Source: Gammaproteobacteria bacterium (GTDB taxonomy: Bacteria; Pseudomonadota; Gammaproteobacteria; Nevskiales; Nevskiaceae). Taken from it: DNA of 64,000 nt. The stretch is from assembly GCA_026398815.1 (NCBI GenBank), contig JAPLSA010000018.1, positions 58,893 to 122,892 of the forward strand. The letters run 5' to 3'. A model generated the notes under the pieces. The model made no database searches, had not been told where the DNA came from, and saw nothing but the letters and a program-made list of their open reading frames with translations. Positions 7,363-18,404 of the stretch are shown here, one piece after another (the first letter of the stretch is position 1; the number at the start of each line of letters is the position of its first letter). The translations under genes were made by a program, and so were the position numbers.

Positions 7363-8894
7363 CGGGACTCGGCTCTCGTCGTCTGGCTGCGGCTCTTGCT
7401 GCGGGTCTTGGGGGCGGCCGGAGCGGCCGGCGGCGGCTGATGATGCCTGTCCGGCGCGGTCGCCACACGGCCCAGCGCCAGCACCTCGTCAAGCCCTTCG
7501 CGGAAGCATTCCAGCAGCAGTTCCGGCTCGGTGACGGCGGCGCGGTCGCTGTTGATGCCGATGCAGCAGCGGCCGTCGTGCGACAGCATCGCGATCATCA
7601 TTCCGCAGCCCGGCACCGGCGCATACGGCCAGTACTGCACGACGCGGGCACCGGCGAAGTACACCGGATGCGGGATGCCCGGCACGTTGCTGATCTGCGC
7701 GTCCTGGGCGGTGGTGAAATCGGCGGTGAGCTTGGTGACCACGCCGATCGGCAGCCGGGTGACCACAGGCATCATCCGGATCATCACGTCCAGCGCCGGC
7801 TCGGCGCGGGTATCGCGGACGAACTGCTGGATATGGCGGATGCGGGCGATCGGATCGCGTTCGGCCATCGGCGCGGCGTACTGGGAGCCGGCGAACTTGT
7901 TGCCGCCCATCGCGTCGGCTTCGGTGCGCAGGGAGATCGGAAAGCCGATCGGCATCGGCCGGGGCGGCACGCCGAGGCGCTCGTGATAGCGGCGGAAGCC
8001 GCCGATCAGGCCGGCCAGGAACAGGTCGTTGATCGACGCTGCGGCGGCCTTCGACGCTGCCTTGAAATCGGCCAGCGGCAGTTCGATGCCATCGAGCCGC
8101 CACGACAGGCTGCGCCGCTTGAACAGCCCGGAACCGAGCACCGGCTTGATGCCCAGCATGCGCCGAGCCGAGGCGAGGTAGTCGAGCGTCTGCTGCACGT
8201 CCTCGGGATACTTGAGCAGCGCCGAAGCCTTGCGGCCAAGCGCGCCGGCGGTGCCGACGGCGGTCGCCGGCAGCGCCGCCAGCCGGCTGCGCAGTGTCTT
8301 CAGGCCGAGGCTGCGGGCGCTGGCCGCCCGGCGCGCGCGCGGCACGGCCGGCGCCGGGCGCGGCAGCGCCTCGCGGTCCTTGTGGAAGATCCGCTGCAGC
8401 AGCTGGACGATGCCGAGGCCATCGGTGGCCGCGTGGTGCATCTTCAGCACCAGCGCCGCACGGCCGCCGTCCAGCCCTTCGAGCAGGGTCGCTTCCCAGG
8501 GCGGCCGGGCGCGATCGAACGGCGCCATCGCGATCAGCGCGGCGGCATCGAACATCTGCCGTTCGCTGCCCGGGGCCGGCAGCTGCTGGCGGCGCAGGTG
8601 GTAGTCGAAATCGAAATCCGGGTCCTCGACCCAGGTCGGGTTGCCGATGCGCGCCGGCACCACCACCTTCTGCCGGAAGCGGCGCACCGCCGCGACCAGC
8701 CAGCGGAACTCGGCCTGCAGCCGCGCCCAGTCCGGCGTGCTGTCGAAGACCATGATCGAGACGATCGTCGAGCGCAGCCGGGGATCGACCTCGGCCAACC
8801 ACATCACCGCCTCGAAGGCGCTCATCTCGTCCGGTCCGCCCCAGTGGCGCAGCTCGTCCAGCAGCGGGTCGGTTTGCCTGTTCGCCTTGCTCAT
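7359..8894 (-). CDS. Wax ester synthase / diacylglycerol acyltransferase (WS/DGAT)
   Basis: 511 aa. The catalytic HHxxxDG motif is HHAATDG at residues 153-159, preceded by PFDRARPPWE, and the second conserved block SNVPGIPHPVYFAGARV lies in the C-terminal half. These enzymes move acyl groups from acyl-CoA to fatty alcohols or diacylglycerol, producing storage lipid at the membrane. The last ~40 residues are a low-complexity Pro/Arg/Ser tail beyond the usual family end. It overlaps the lipase gene by 4 bp downstream and lies 37 bp after gpsA. Confidence 0.93.
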   Translation of the reverse strand: MSKANRQTDPLLDELRHWGGPDEMSAFEAVMWLAEVDPRLRSTIVSIMVFDSTPDWARLQAEFRWLVAAVRRFRQKVVVPARIGNPTWVEDPDFDFDYHLRRQQLPAPGSERQMFDAAALIAMAPFDRARPPWEATLLEGLDGGRAALVLKMHHAATDGLGIVQLLQRIFHKDREALPRPAPAVPRARRAASARSLGLKTLRSRLAALPATAVGTAGALGRKASALLKYPEDVQQTLDYLASARRMLGIKPVLGSGLFKRRSLSWRLDGIELPLADFKAASKAAAASINDLFLAGLIGGFRRYHERLGVPPRPMPIGFPISLRTEADAMGGNKFAGSQYAAPMAERDPIARIRHIQQFVRDTRAEPALDVMIRMMPVVTRLPIGVVTKLTADFTTAQDAQISNVPGIPHPVYFAGARVVQYWPYAPVPGCGMMIAMLSHDGRCCIGINSDRAAVTEPELLLECFREGLDEVLALGRVATAPDRHHQPPPAAPAAPKTRSKSRSQTTRAESR

Positions 8895-8931
8895 CGTGTT
8901 CCGCTCGTGATTGACATCGTGGGTTGCAGGT

Positions 8932-9939
8932 TCAGCCGGCGCTGTCTTCGGCGCCGGCCGCCAGCTTGCGCAGCCCCCGGAAGGCCTGCACCGCGCCGTG
9001 CTCGCCTTTGACCACGGCCGCGACCTCGGCGGCGATCGGCATCACCACGCCGTACTGCGCCGCCAGCGCCATGACCACGCTGGACGTCTTGATGCCTTCG
9101 GCGACCATGTTCATCGAGGCGACGATCTCCGCCGTGGTCTTGCCGGCGGCGAACTGCACGCCGACCTGCCGGTTGCGCGACAGCGGGCTCATGCAGGTGG
9201 TCAGCAGATCGCCCAGGCCAGTCAGCCCGGCGAAGGTTTCGGCGCAGCCGCCGAGTGCGACGCCCAGGCGGGTGATCTCCGACAGGCCGCGGGTAATGAC
9301 CATCGCCCGGGTGTTCTCGCCGACGCTCAGGCCCTCGGCCATGCCGGCGGAGATGGCGATCACGTTCTTCAGCGGTCCGCCCAGTTCGCAGCCGATCACG
9401 TCGCGGTTGGTGTAGACGCGGAACACGGCGCTGCTGAACAGCGGCTGCAGCGCCTTGGCGACGTTCTCGTCGGTCATCGCCAGCACGGCGGCGGCGGCGT
9501 AGCCCTGCAGCACCTCGCGGGCGATGTTCGGCCCGGCCAGTAGGCCGGCCGGATGGCCCGGCAGTTCCTGCTGGATGATCTCGGTCATCCGGCTGTGGCT
9601 GCCCTGCTCCAGGCCCTTGGCCAGGCTGATCACCGGCACCCAGGGCCGCAGCAGCGGCGACACCGCGCGCAGGGTGTCGCGGAAGCTGTGCGAGGGCACG
9701 CCGACCACCAGCACGTCGCAGTCGCGCACCGCTTCAGCCATCGAAGCGGTCGCCAGCAGCCGCGAGCACAGCGGCAGGTCCTTGAGGTAACGCGTGTTGC
9801 GATGCTCGCGGTTGATCTCGTCGGCGGTCGCCGGATCGCGCGCCCACAAGGTGGTTTGCGTGTTGCGCGAGGCCAGCGAAGCGACCGTGGTGCCCCAGGA
9901 GCCGGCGCCGAGCACGGCGATGCGGATGCGGCGGCTCAT
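8932..9939 (-). CDS. gpsA: NAD(P)+-dependent glycerol-3-phosphate dehydrogenase
   Basis: 335 aa. The dinucleotide-binding motif GAGSWGT begins at residue 11; [24 protein letters not shown] and [13 protein letters not shown] are hallmark GpsA segments, the last carrying the catalytic lysine. The enzyme reduces dihydroxyacetone phosphate to sn-glycerol-3-phosphate, the backbone for the acyltransferases encoded just upstream. Its start overlaps the HAD-PlsC fusion gene by 4 bp. Full length; no anomalies. Confidence 0.95.
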   Translation of the reverse strand: MSRRIRIAVLGAGSWGTTVASLASRNTQTTLWARDPATADEINREHRNTRYLKDLPLCSRLLATASMAEAVRDCDVLVVGVPSHSFRDTLRAVSPLLRPWVPVISLAKGLEQGSHSRMTEIIQQELPGHPAGLLAGPNIAREVLQGYAAAAVLAMTDENVAKALQPLFSSAVFRVYTNRDVIGCELGGPLKNVIAISAGMAEGLSVGENTRAMVITRGLSEITRLGVALGGCAETFAGLTGLGDLLTTCMSPLSRNRQVGVQFAAGKTTAEIVASMNMVAEGIKTSSVVMALAAQYGVVMPIAAEVAAVVKGEHGAVQAFRGLRKLAAGAEDSAG

Positions 9940-11387
9940 GCGCTACCCGCCGGCCAGTGGTCCAGCGTGTCGATGTACTGCTGCCGCACCTCGGCGATCC
10001 GCGCGTCGAGTTCCTCGTGGCGCCAGCCACGGACATCGATCGGCGGCAGTACCGCGACCTGCACGGTGCCGGCGCGCATCGTCTGGTCGTTGCGACCCAT
10101 GATCTCGCCGGCGTTGCGGATCACCACTGGCACGATCGGCACGCCGGCCTGCATCGCCATGTGGAAGGCGCCTTTCTTGAACTTGCCGACCTTCGGCGTC
10201 CACGAACGCGTGCCTTCCGGCGCGATGCACATGCTCAGCCCCGCCTTGATGCGATCGACCGCCGGCTTCAGCGCATCGATCGACTTCTGGGTATCGGCGC
10301 GATCCAGGAACGCCACGCCAGCCATCTTCATGTAACGGCCGAAGCCCGGCACCTTGGCGGCTTCCGCCTTGGCCACGCCGCTGAAGCTGCGGCGGACGAT
10401 GTTCATCATCACGAACATGTCGAACTTCGACTGGTGGTTGATGATGAACACGCAGGGCCGGTGCGCCTGCAGGTGCTGTTCGCCGATCACCTCGATGGTC
10501 ACGCCGAGCACCGCCATCGCCGCGTCGCTGGCGGTGGCGGTGATGAAATCGGCGGCGGCGCGGCTGTCGCCGGTCAGCCGTTCCAGCCCCAGCCCGGCGA
10601 CGAAGCTGGCGCCCATCGCCGCATAGGCGCCGACGGTGCGCGCCATCGCCTTGACCGGGCCGCGCGAACGGCGTGGGAAGCGCAGGATCGGCCAGCCGGA
10701 TTCGCGCGCCACCTGTTCCAGCTGCGGCTTCGGCTGGATCGCGCTCGGAATGCCGACGGCCTTCAGGAAGGCGATGTCCTCGTTGCCGTTGGCGTAGCCA
10801 TAGCTCGCCTTCAGGTTCACGCCATTCGCCTTGGCGAAGGCCCGCACGCCGGCCGCCTTGCCTTCGCCCCAGGCCGGCTGGCCGTCGAGGCCGCCGGTGA
10901 GCTTGCCGTTGCGGATCAGCGCCCGCGTGCAGACGATGTGCTCGATGCCGTATTCCTCGGCCAGCGGCTCGATCTGGTACAGCGTGGCCGACGAGGCGAT
11001 GGCCACCGTATGGCCCTTCTTCTGATGGGCGTCGATCAGCTTCCAGGATTCCGGGAACAGGGTCGTCGCGGTCTTTTCCAGCCACAGGCGCCGCCACAGC
11101 GCGCGCAGGTCGGCCTCGGTCTCGCCGGCCCAGTCGAGGATGCCGTTGGCGATCACTTCGAAGAATTCCTCGTCGCTCAGATCGCCCTTGCGGCTGAGCT
11201 TCAGCGTCTCGACGATCTCCTTCGCGGCCATGTCGCCGCGCTTGATGCGATCGACGAAATAGGCGGCGGCCGAGTAGCCGTCGATCAGCGTGCCGTCGTA
11301 ATCGAAGAAGGCGCCGATCTTCGGCCCCGACGGACCGTCGGCGATCCGCTGCAGTTGCTGTTCCAGCACGGGGTTGGCGGAGGTCAT
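9936..11387 (-). CDS. Fusion: HAD-IB phosphatase + 1-acylglycerol-3-phosphate acyltransferase (PlsC-type)
   Basis: 483 aa from ATG at 11387; the frame stays open further upstream only because of high GC, and this ATG overlaps the plsB-like stop by 4 bp. The N-terminal HAD domain (about 20-240) has the DxD nucleophile pair D29/D31 in FDYDGT and a SerB-like ASSATLY segment. The C-terminal acyltransferase (about 295-483) has motif I NHQSKFD (H318, D323) and motif III PEGTR (390-394). The architecture is known from actinobacterial and some proteobacterial PlsC proteins. It probably makes phosphatidate from lysophosphatidate; the phosphatase half may release phosphate from a lipid intermediate, but that is inference. 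Confidence 0.9.
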   Translation of the reverse strand: MTSANPVLEQQLQRIADGPSGPKIGAFFDYDGTLIDGYSAAAYFVDRIKRGDMAAKEIVETLKLSRKGDLSDEEFFEVIANGILDWAGETEADLRALWRRLWLEKTATTLFPESWKLIDAHQKKGHTVAIASSATLYQIEPLAEEYGIEHIVCTRALIRNGKLTGGLDGQPAWGEGKAAGVRAFAKANGVNLKASYGYANGNEDIAFLKAVGIPSAIQPKPQLEQVARESGWPILRFPRRSRGPVKAMARTVGAYAAMGASFVAGLGLERLTGDSRAAADFITATASDAAMAVLGVTIEVIGEQHLQAHRPCVFIINHQSKFDMFVMMNIVRRSFSGVAKAEAAKVPGFGRYMKMAGVAFLDRADTQKSIDALKPAVDRIKAGLSMCIAPEGTRSWTPKVGKFKKGAFHMAMQAGVPIVPVVIRNAGEIMGRNDQTMRAGTVQVAVLPPIDVRGWRHEELDARIAEVRQQYIDTLDHWPAGSA

Positions 11388-13264
11388 GCGGGGAGAGAGG
11401 CCGGGTGGGCAACGGAGGTGGCGACGCGGCGGGCGTTGTCGAGCGCGGCGATCGCCGCCAGCCGCTCGACGACCGAGGCCAGCTCGGCCGCGAAGGCACG
11501 GCGGCGGGCGCCGAGATCGGACTGGCCGGCGGCTTCGCCAGACGCAGCGGGTTTCAGCAGATCGCGGTTGGCAGCCAGCGACAGGGCGTTGCCGAACACC
11601 TCGCGCGACACGCATTCCGGGCTGCTGAGGCGTTTCTGCAGCACGTACTGGCGGCCGACCCTGACGCATTCCTCGGTCAGCTTCTTCTTGTCCACCGCCA
11701 CGTCGAGCGGCTGTGCGGCCAGCCGGTCGGCGACGATGAAATAGGCCTCGACGAACGGCGTCAGCACCTGGTGGGCGATCAGGAACGGCGCGCCGAGCAG
11801 CAGCGCGCGGCGGCCCTCGGCGGTCACCGCTCGCTGGCGGAACTTGGCATCGAACAGCCGCGACTCGGCCTTCTGCTCCTCGCGGTAGCTGGCCTTGTCG
11901 CTGAAGAAGAAATCGAACTTCAGCAGGTCGCGCAGCGCGAACGCCGACTGCCAGGCGCGCTCCAGCGGCCCGGTCAGTTCTTCGGTCGAGGTGTCGAGCA
12001 GCGCCACTTCGAAGATCGCCCGGTTGATGAACCAGTGCACCGCGCTGTTGCGGTAGAACGCCGCCACCGAATGCTGGCCGGGCTCGATGGCATAGACCGC
12101 CTCGGTGCCGCCGTCGTAGCGGCTGACCACGCCGCCCGCATTGAGGTTGCCGAGCGTCTCCGCCACGCCGTCGCGGCTGCGCAGATCGTCGAGGTGCGAG
12201 TTCGGCAGGCCCCGGGCGTCGGCGTAGTCGAGCAACGGCAGCACCAGTTCGTGGACTTCGGCCAGGGTCAGCGCCCGGTCCTTGACGCCGAGCAGCGCCA
12301 GCGTCACCAGCGCGTTGGCGGTGACCGGCGTCGCCCGGTTGATGCGCTGGAAGACTTCGAAGGCGATCTTGGCGACCGTCCACTTGCCCGGGCCATCGGC
12401 ATCGGCGCGGGCCAGCGCTTCCTTCAGGCTCAGCGGCTCGCCGAAACGCACGTAGGCGTTGCCGATGCGCTTCTGCTGGGTGCGCGCATAGCCGGCCAGC
12501 CACAGCAGGTTTTCCTTGGCCTTGGCCGCACCCGCTTCCTCGGCGGCCATCACGCCGACCTCGTGCATCTGGTCGTAGGTGGTCGACACCGGCACCAGCA
12601 GCATGTCGTCGGCGCCGCCGCTCTCGATCGCGGCGACCAGGTAGCTCAGCAGGCCGTACTTCGGCGGCCGCAGCTTGCCGGTGCGGCTGCGGCCGCCTTC
12701 CATGTACCACTCCAGATTCAGGCGCTGCGAAGCGAGCCAGGCCAGGTACTCGCGGACCACCAGCTTGTAGATCTCGTCGTCCTGGAAGCTGCGCCGGATC
12801 AGGATGCCGCCGGAACGCCGGATGATGGTGCCGAGCGGCCAGAAGCCGAGGTTGTTGCCGCCCAGGATGTGGTTGCGCTTCAGGCCGTTGTCGCGCAGCA
12901 GCCGCGACAGGATGAAGGCGTCGGCATAGCTGCGGTGGGTCGGCAGGTAGACCAGCGCGTGATCGCGGTTCAGCGCCTTCAGCCGCGCCAGTTCGCCGGG
13001 ATCGGCATCGACCGTCCAGGCCCGCGTATGCAGCGGTCCAAGGCCGTAATCGAACATCGCCGCGAACGCCGGGCTCTGCACGGTGACGATTTCCTCGAGG
13101 CCCTTCAGCGCCTCGGCGGCGACCTGCCCGACCGGCAGCTGCAGTTGCCGGGCGAGCTTGTCGATCTGCTCGACGAAGCGCGGCGACCGCGCCACCTTGC
13201 GGGCCACCTGGCGGCGCTGGATCAGCGTCGCCGCCAGCACCGGGTTGAGGTCGTCGAGCGTCAT
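11384..13264 (-). CDS. plsB: Glycerol-3-phosphate 1-O-acyltransferase, PlsB-like
   Basis: 626 aa. Acyltransferase motif I is THRSYADAF (H110, D115), the phosphate-binding block is EGGRSRTGKLRPPKYGLL from residue 189, and a long alpha-helical C-terminal half follows. It is shorter than the 807-aa E. coli PlsB, lacking much of the N-terminal region, but has the PlsB-type extended C-terminus. It uses acyl-CoA or acyl-ACP to acylate position 1 of glycerol-3-phosphate. With gpsA and the PlsC fusion it gives three consecutive steps to phosphatidate, all joined by 4-bp overlaps. Confidence 0.9.
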   Translation of the reverse strand: MTLDDLNPVLAATLIQRRQVARKVARSPRFVEQIDKLARQLQLPVGQVAAEALKGLEEIVTVQSPAFAAMFDYGLGPLHTRAWTVDADPGELARLKALNRDHALVYLPTHRSYADAFILSRLLRDNGLKRNHILGGNNLGFWPLGTIIRRSGGILIRRSFQDDEIYKLVVREYLAWLASQRLNLEWYMEGGRSRTGKLRPPKYGLLSYLVAAIESGGADDMLLVPVSTTYDQMHEVGVMAAEEAGAAKAKENLLWLAGYARTQQKRIGNAYVRFGEPLSLKEALARADADGPGKWTVAKIAFEVFQRINRATPVTANALVTLALLGVKDRALTLAEVHELVLPLLDYADARGLPNSHLDDLRSRDGVAETLGNLNAGGVVSRYDGGTEAVYAIEPGQHSVAAFYRNSAVHWFINRAIFEVALLDTSTEELTGPLERAWQSAFALRDLLKFDFFFSDKASYREEQKAESRLFDAKFRQRAVTAEGRRALLLGAPFLIAHQVLTPFVEAYFIVADRLAAQPLDVAVDKKKLTEECVRVGRQYVLQKRLSSPECVSREVFGNALSLAANRDLLKPAASGEAAGQSDLGARRRAFAAELASVVERLAAIAALDNARRVATSVAHPASLPA

Positions 13265-14118
13265 GCGCGGCGCTCCGCTGCGTCGTCCGCCCGAGCGGCC
13301 TGCGCGCTTTCGGCGCGCGTGGTGGTGGCGAGGATCACCGCGGCCACCTGCTCCGGATCGTCATACATCGGCACGTGGCCGCAGCCGGTCACGGTCAGCG
13401 CTTCGGCACCCTGCACGGTCGTGGTCAGCGAGGCACCGTAGCGCCGGTACGGAATCACCTGGTCGTGCTCGCACCAGGCGATGCGCACCAGCGGCGGATC
13501 GACCTTGAACGGCTTGATGCCGCCGACCGATTGCATGCTGTCGAGCAGCGCCGGCAGCATCCGGGTGTCGCGCATCGAGCGCATGGCGCGCCGGCTTTCA
13601 TCCGGCGGCACGCGGTCACCGTGCTCCATCGCCTGCTTGTTGAGCCCCCGGCGAATCACGCCGAACACCAGCAGCCACGAGAACAGCACGATCAGCAGCG
13701 GCAGCAGCGCGTAGATGATGCGGAACGACTTGGCGATCGCCTGGTAATCCTTCTGGGTCTGCCAGCCGCCGGCCGGCGACAGCGCGGTGACCGACTGCGC
13801 GAAGCCGCGCCGCGCCAGTTCCAGCGACAGCCAGCCGCCAAGCGAATTGCCGGCGACATGGGCGCGGGTGATGCCGCGGGCAGCGAGATCGGCGATCAGC
13901 AGATCGGCCAGCACCTCGACGGTCGGCGTCACACCTTCGGGAATCGGTGGCCCGCCGGGATGGCCGGGCAGCGTCGGCGCGATCACCCGATGACGTCGCT
14001 CCAGCAGCGGCAGCACCGGCTTCCAGATGTGCCAGGTACCGCCGAGACCATGCAGCAGCACCAGCGGCGAGCCGCTGCCGCCCTGATACGCCCCTGCCGT
14101 TGACGGGATGTCGTTCAC
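13261..14118 (-). CDS. Alpha/beta-fold hydrolase, first gene of the lipid operon
   Basis: 285 aa from a GTG at 14118, chosen because GAGGAC lies a few bases upstream and the alpha/beta fold starts right after it; an in-frame ATG at 14262 would add 48 residues of unlike composition. Visible: oxyanion LLHGLGGTWHIW at 21-32, nucleophile S92 in GNSLGGW, acidic residue region IAWCEHDQVIPYRRY and the histidine in TGCGHVPMYDDPE. A hydrophobic helix near 150-165 (IIYALLPLLIVLFSWLL) may tether it to the membrane. The substrate is unknown. The stop overlaps the plsB-like start by 4 bp, and operator O2 lies 175 bp upstream. Confidence 0.82.
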   Translation of the reverse strand: MNDIPSTAGAYQGGSGSPLVLLHGLGGTWHIWKPVLPLLERRHRVIAPTLPGHPGGPPIPEGVTPTVEVLADLLIADLAARGITRAHVAGNSLGGWLSLELARRGFAQSVTALSPAGGWQTQKDYQAIAKSFRIIYALLPLLIVLFSWLLVFGVIRRGLNKQAMEHGDRVPPDESRRAMRSMRDTRMLPALLDSMQSVGGIKPFKVDPPLVRIAWCEHDQVIPYRRYGASLTTTVQGAEALTVTGCGHVPMYDDPEQVAAVILATTTRAESAQAARADDAAERRA

Positions 14119-14292
14119 GCTGTCCTCGCCTGTCGTCTGCTGCCCGCGTCGATGCACACCCGGCGGCGCACCGATCGCTCCCCGCGGCGGATTGTCCATG
14201 CCCGCTTCAGCCAGCAGCCCGAACTTCCGGCTTGGATCGGCTGCCGCCGCCAGTGCCGACAATGGCGTCGGTCGCAGCGTTGTCCGGGTTTG

Positions 14293-14310
14293 TAGTATGG
14301 TGCCATACTA
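14293..14310. promoter_or_regulatory. Palindromic operator O2 (TAGTATGGTGCCATACTA)
   Basis: Perfect 8-bp arms around a 2-bp centre; the best-preserved member of the family. It lies in the 302-bp gap between the divergent hydrolase/lipid operon (-) and the BadH-like gene (+), 110 bp before the latter's start. I see no other gene in this gap. Confidence 0.78.
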
Positions 14311-14409
14311 TATTGCAGGGCCCGCCCGGACAAGCCGCGCGACAGCGCAGGCCGCCGGACCGCCGGCAGCGCCGCCGGGCCTCAATCGATTCGCTGCACC
14401 CTCACATCC

Positions 14410-14416
14410 GGAGAAG
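14410..14416 (+). promoter_or_regulatory. Ribosome binding site that fixes a TTG start
   Basis: GGAGAAG lies 4 bases before TTG at 14421, and no in-frame ATG fits the conserved SDR N-terminus. Confidence 0.8.
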
Positions 14417-14420
14417 AATC

Positions 14421-15188
14421 TTGCGTGGACTGAAAGACAAGGTGGCCCTGGTCACCGGCGCGGCGAGCGGCATCGGCCTGGCGATCGCCAAGCGCCTGGC
14501 CGAGGAAGGCATGGTGGTCGGCGTGCTCGACATGAACGCGGACGCCGCCGCCAAGACCGTGGCCGAGATCGAAGCCGCCGGCGGCCGGGCCACGGCCGGC
14601 ATCTGCGACATCACCGACTACGAAGCGGTCAAGAAGACCGTGGCCGAGGTCGAAGCCAAGATCGGCCCGACCTGGGCGCTGGTCAACAACGCCGGCTGGG
14701 ACAAGCCGATCCCGTTCCTGAAGACCACGCCGGACTTCTGGAAGAAGGTCGTCGACATCAACTACATGGGCCCGCTGCACATGACCCATGCCGTGGTGCA
14801 GGGCATGGTCGCCCGTGGCGGCGGCCGGGTGATCTTCATTGCTTCGGATGCCGGCCGCGTCGGCTCCAGCGGCGAAGTCGTGTACTCCGGCACCAAGGGC
14901 GCGACGATTGCCTTCGCCAAGGCGCTGGCCCGCGAAGTGGCACGCAAGAACGTGACCCTGAACTGCGTCGCCCCCGGCCCGACCAACACGCCGGCGATGG
15001 ACGCCTTCGTCGGCACCGGCGAGGAAGGCCAGAAGATCCGCGACGCGATGGTGCGCGGCGTGCCGCTGGGCCGCATCGGCGAACCGTCCGACTACCCGGG
15101 CCTGGTCGCCTTCCTGGCCAGCGACGACGCGGCGTTCATGACCGGCCAGACGATCTCCGTCTCGGGCGGCCTGACGATGCACGGCTGA
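14421..15188 (+). CDS. badH: BadH-like SDR: 2-hydroxycyclohexanecarboxyl-CoA dehydrogenase
   Basis: 255 aa from TTG. SDR motifs: TGAASGIG at 12-19, NNAGWD at 89-94, catalytic S142, Y155 and K159. The segments NNAGWDKPIPF, ASDAGRVGSSGEVVY and the C-terminal SVSGGLTMHG closely follow Rhodopseudomonas BadH as I recall it. BadH oxidises 2-hydroxycyclohexane-1-carboxyl-CoA to the 2-keto ester, which BadI then opens. A BadI-like gene lies 3.2 kb downstream on the same strand, which supports the call. The true substrate may carry ring substituents, for example an isopropenyl group as in perillate catabolism (inference). Confidence 0.85.
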   Translation: MRGLKDKVALVTGAASGIGLAIAKRLAEEGMVVGVLDMNADAAAKTVAEIEAAGGRATAGICDITDYEAVKKTVAEVEAKIGPTWALVNNAGWDKPIPFLKTTPDFWKKVVDINYMGPLHMTHAVVQGMVARGGGRVIFIASDAGRVGSSGEVVYSGTKGATIAFAKALAREVARKNVTLNCVAPGPTNTPAMDAFVGTGEEGQKIRDAMVRGVPLGRIGEPSDYPGLVAFLASDDAAFMTGQTISVSGGLTMHG

Positions 15189-15210
15189 GTAGCCGCTGCA
15201 ACGACTGCAA

Positions 15211-15359
15211 GCAACGTCAACGGTTAAACGCAAAGGCGCAAAGGAAAGCCAAGAAAGGACGCAAAGAAAGAACATCGAGCCTGTATCGATGCTGATCGAA
15301 TCCTTGTTGTTCTCTGCGTCCTTTCTTTTCCCTTTGCGCCTTTGCGTTTAACGGTTGCC
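15211..15359. repeat. Long imperfect inverted repeat, AACGCAAAGGCGCAAAG family (copy 1)
   Basis: The left arm (about 15211-15270) and right arm (about 15310-15359) are near-reverse complements sharing TTAAACGCAAAGGCGCAAAGG and AGAAAGGACGC blocks. It fills the gap between the BadH-like and MDR reductase genes. A diverged copy is at 19222-19396. It could fold into a long hairpin in the transcript; no coding capacity is seen. Confidence 0.85.
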
Positions 15360-15376
15360 TTTCACCCCGCCAGCAA

Positions 15377-17384
<2,008 letters not shown>

Positions 17385-17396
17385 GCGCCGCGCCAG

Positions 17397-17416
17397 CGGC
17401 CGGTCGCCCCCGGCCG
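17397..17416. other. GC-rich hairpin between convergent genes
   Basis: CGGCCGG and CCGGCCG arms around a 6-base loop, between the convergent dehalogenase (+) and crotonase (-) stops. There is no T-run, so it is at best a weak terminator or RNA-end protector. Confidence 0.4.
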
Positions 17417-17421
17417 GGCCG

Positions 17422-18213
17422 TCAGCAGCCGCGGAACTGCGCCGGCCGCCGTTCGATGAAGGCACTGATGCCTTCGCGGGCATCGGCGGTCGAGGCGGCG
17501 CGCACCAGGCCCTGAACCTCGTCTTCCATCTGCCGCTCGAAGCCGGCGCCGAGCGCGCTGGTCATCAGCCGGCGCAGTTCGCCATAGGCGCGGGTCGGAC
17601 CGCTGGCCAGCCGGATCGCGGCGGCTTCGGCCTCGGCCACCACTGCCGCATCGTCGACCAGGTAGTCGACCAGCCCGGCGCGCTCGGCCTGCTCGGCGCT
17701 CAGCAGTTCGCCGAGCAGCAGGAAACGGCGCGCCCGCGCCAGCCCCATGCGCGACGCCAGCGTGAAGGTGGCCCCCATGTCGCAGGTGTAGCCGATCGTC
17801 GTGTACGCCGCGCCCAGGGTCACCGAACGGCCGCAGTAGACGAGATCGCAGCCGGCGGCGAGGCCGACCGCGCCGCCCATCGCCGTGCCGTGGATCGCCG
17901 CGACGATCGGCGCATCGAGCCGCGCCAGCCGCGCGACGCCGAGGTGCAGGCCGCCGGTCCAGGTGCGGATCTGCTCGGGCAAGGTGTCGAGCGTGCGCGA
18001 GAACATCTTGATGTCGCCGCCGACGCTGAAGTACGGCCCGTTGGCGCGCAGCAGCACAGCCCGCACGTCGCGCCGCCCGGCCAGCGCGCCGGCGGCTTCG
18101 GCGATCTCCCGGCAGAACGCGGCATTGAACGGATTGCCGAGCGCCGGCTGGTTCAGCACCAGGTGGGCGACGCCGTTGTCGCGGATGTCCAGCTGCAGCG
18201 ATTCATAGCTCAT
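17422..18213 (-). CDS. Crotonase-superfamily protein, enoyl-CoA isomerase (PaaG-like) rather than hydratase
   Basis: 263 aa from ATG at 18213. Oxyanion-hole segments are GGDIKMF and HGTAMGGAVGLAAGCDL. Both catalytic glutamates of true hydratases are missing: the PEI position reads YTTI, and the second Glu region reads ARARRFLLLG. An aspartate in TCDMGAT aligns with the catalytic Asp of PaaG-type isomerases. I infer a double-bond isomerase for CoA esters. It is divergent from badI with operator O3 between them, and convergent with the dehalogenase gene. Confidence 0.82.
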   Translation of the reverse strand: MSYESLQLDIRDNGVAHLVLNQPALGNPFNAAFCREIAEAAGALAGRRDVRAVLLRANGPYFSVGGDIKMFSRTLDTLPEQIRTWTGGLHLGVARLARLDAPIVAAIHGTAMGGAVGLAAGCDLVYCGRSVTLGAAYTTIGYTCDMGATFTLASRMGLARARRFLLLGELLSAEQAERAGLVDYLVDDAAVVAEAEAAAIRLASGPTRAYGELRRLMTSALGAGFERQMEDEVQGLVRAASTADAREGISAFIERRPAQFRGC

Positions 18214-18302
18214 GGCGGTCTCGTCGGATCGGATGGGCAGGCCGGCGCCGTGGTCTTCGGGTGTACCGGTGTCCACACAGGCGCTGCCGCCTTGATATTA
18301 TT

Positions 18303-18316
18303 GTATGGTTCCATAC
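18303..18316. promoter_or_regulatory. Palindromic operator O3 (GTATGGTTCCATAC)
   Basis: A perfect palindrome centred between the crotonase (-) and badI (+), about 90 bp from each start codon. It is followed directly by CATATA, so a second overlapping half-site CCATA is present. Confidence 0.75.
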
Positions 18317-18404
18317 CATATAGCGACAACGGGCGGTCAATGCAGTATCGACCGATGCCGTCGCCGAACCCGGCCTGCCCCAACAACCCTGCCCGAGAAA
18401 CGCC

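Noticed and set aside
11405..13441. 678-aa plus-strand open frame
   Set aside because: It is antisense to the PlsB-like gene, whose acyltransferase motifs are unmistakable.
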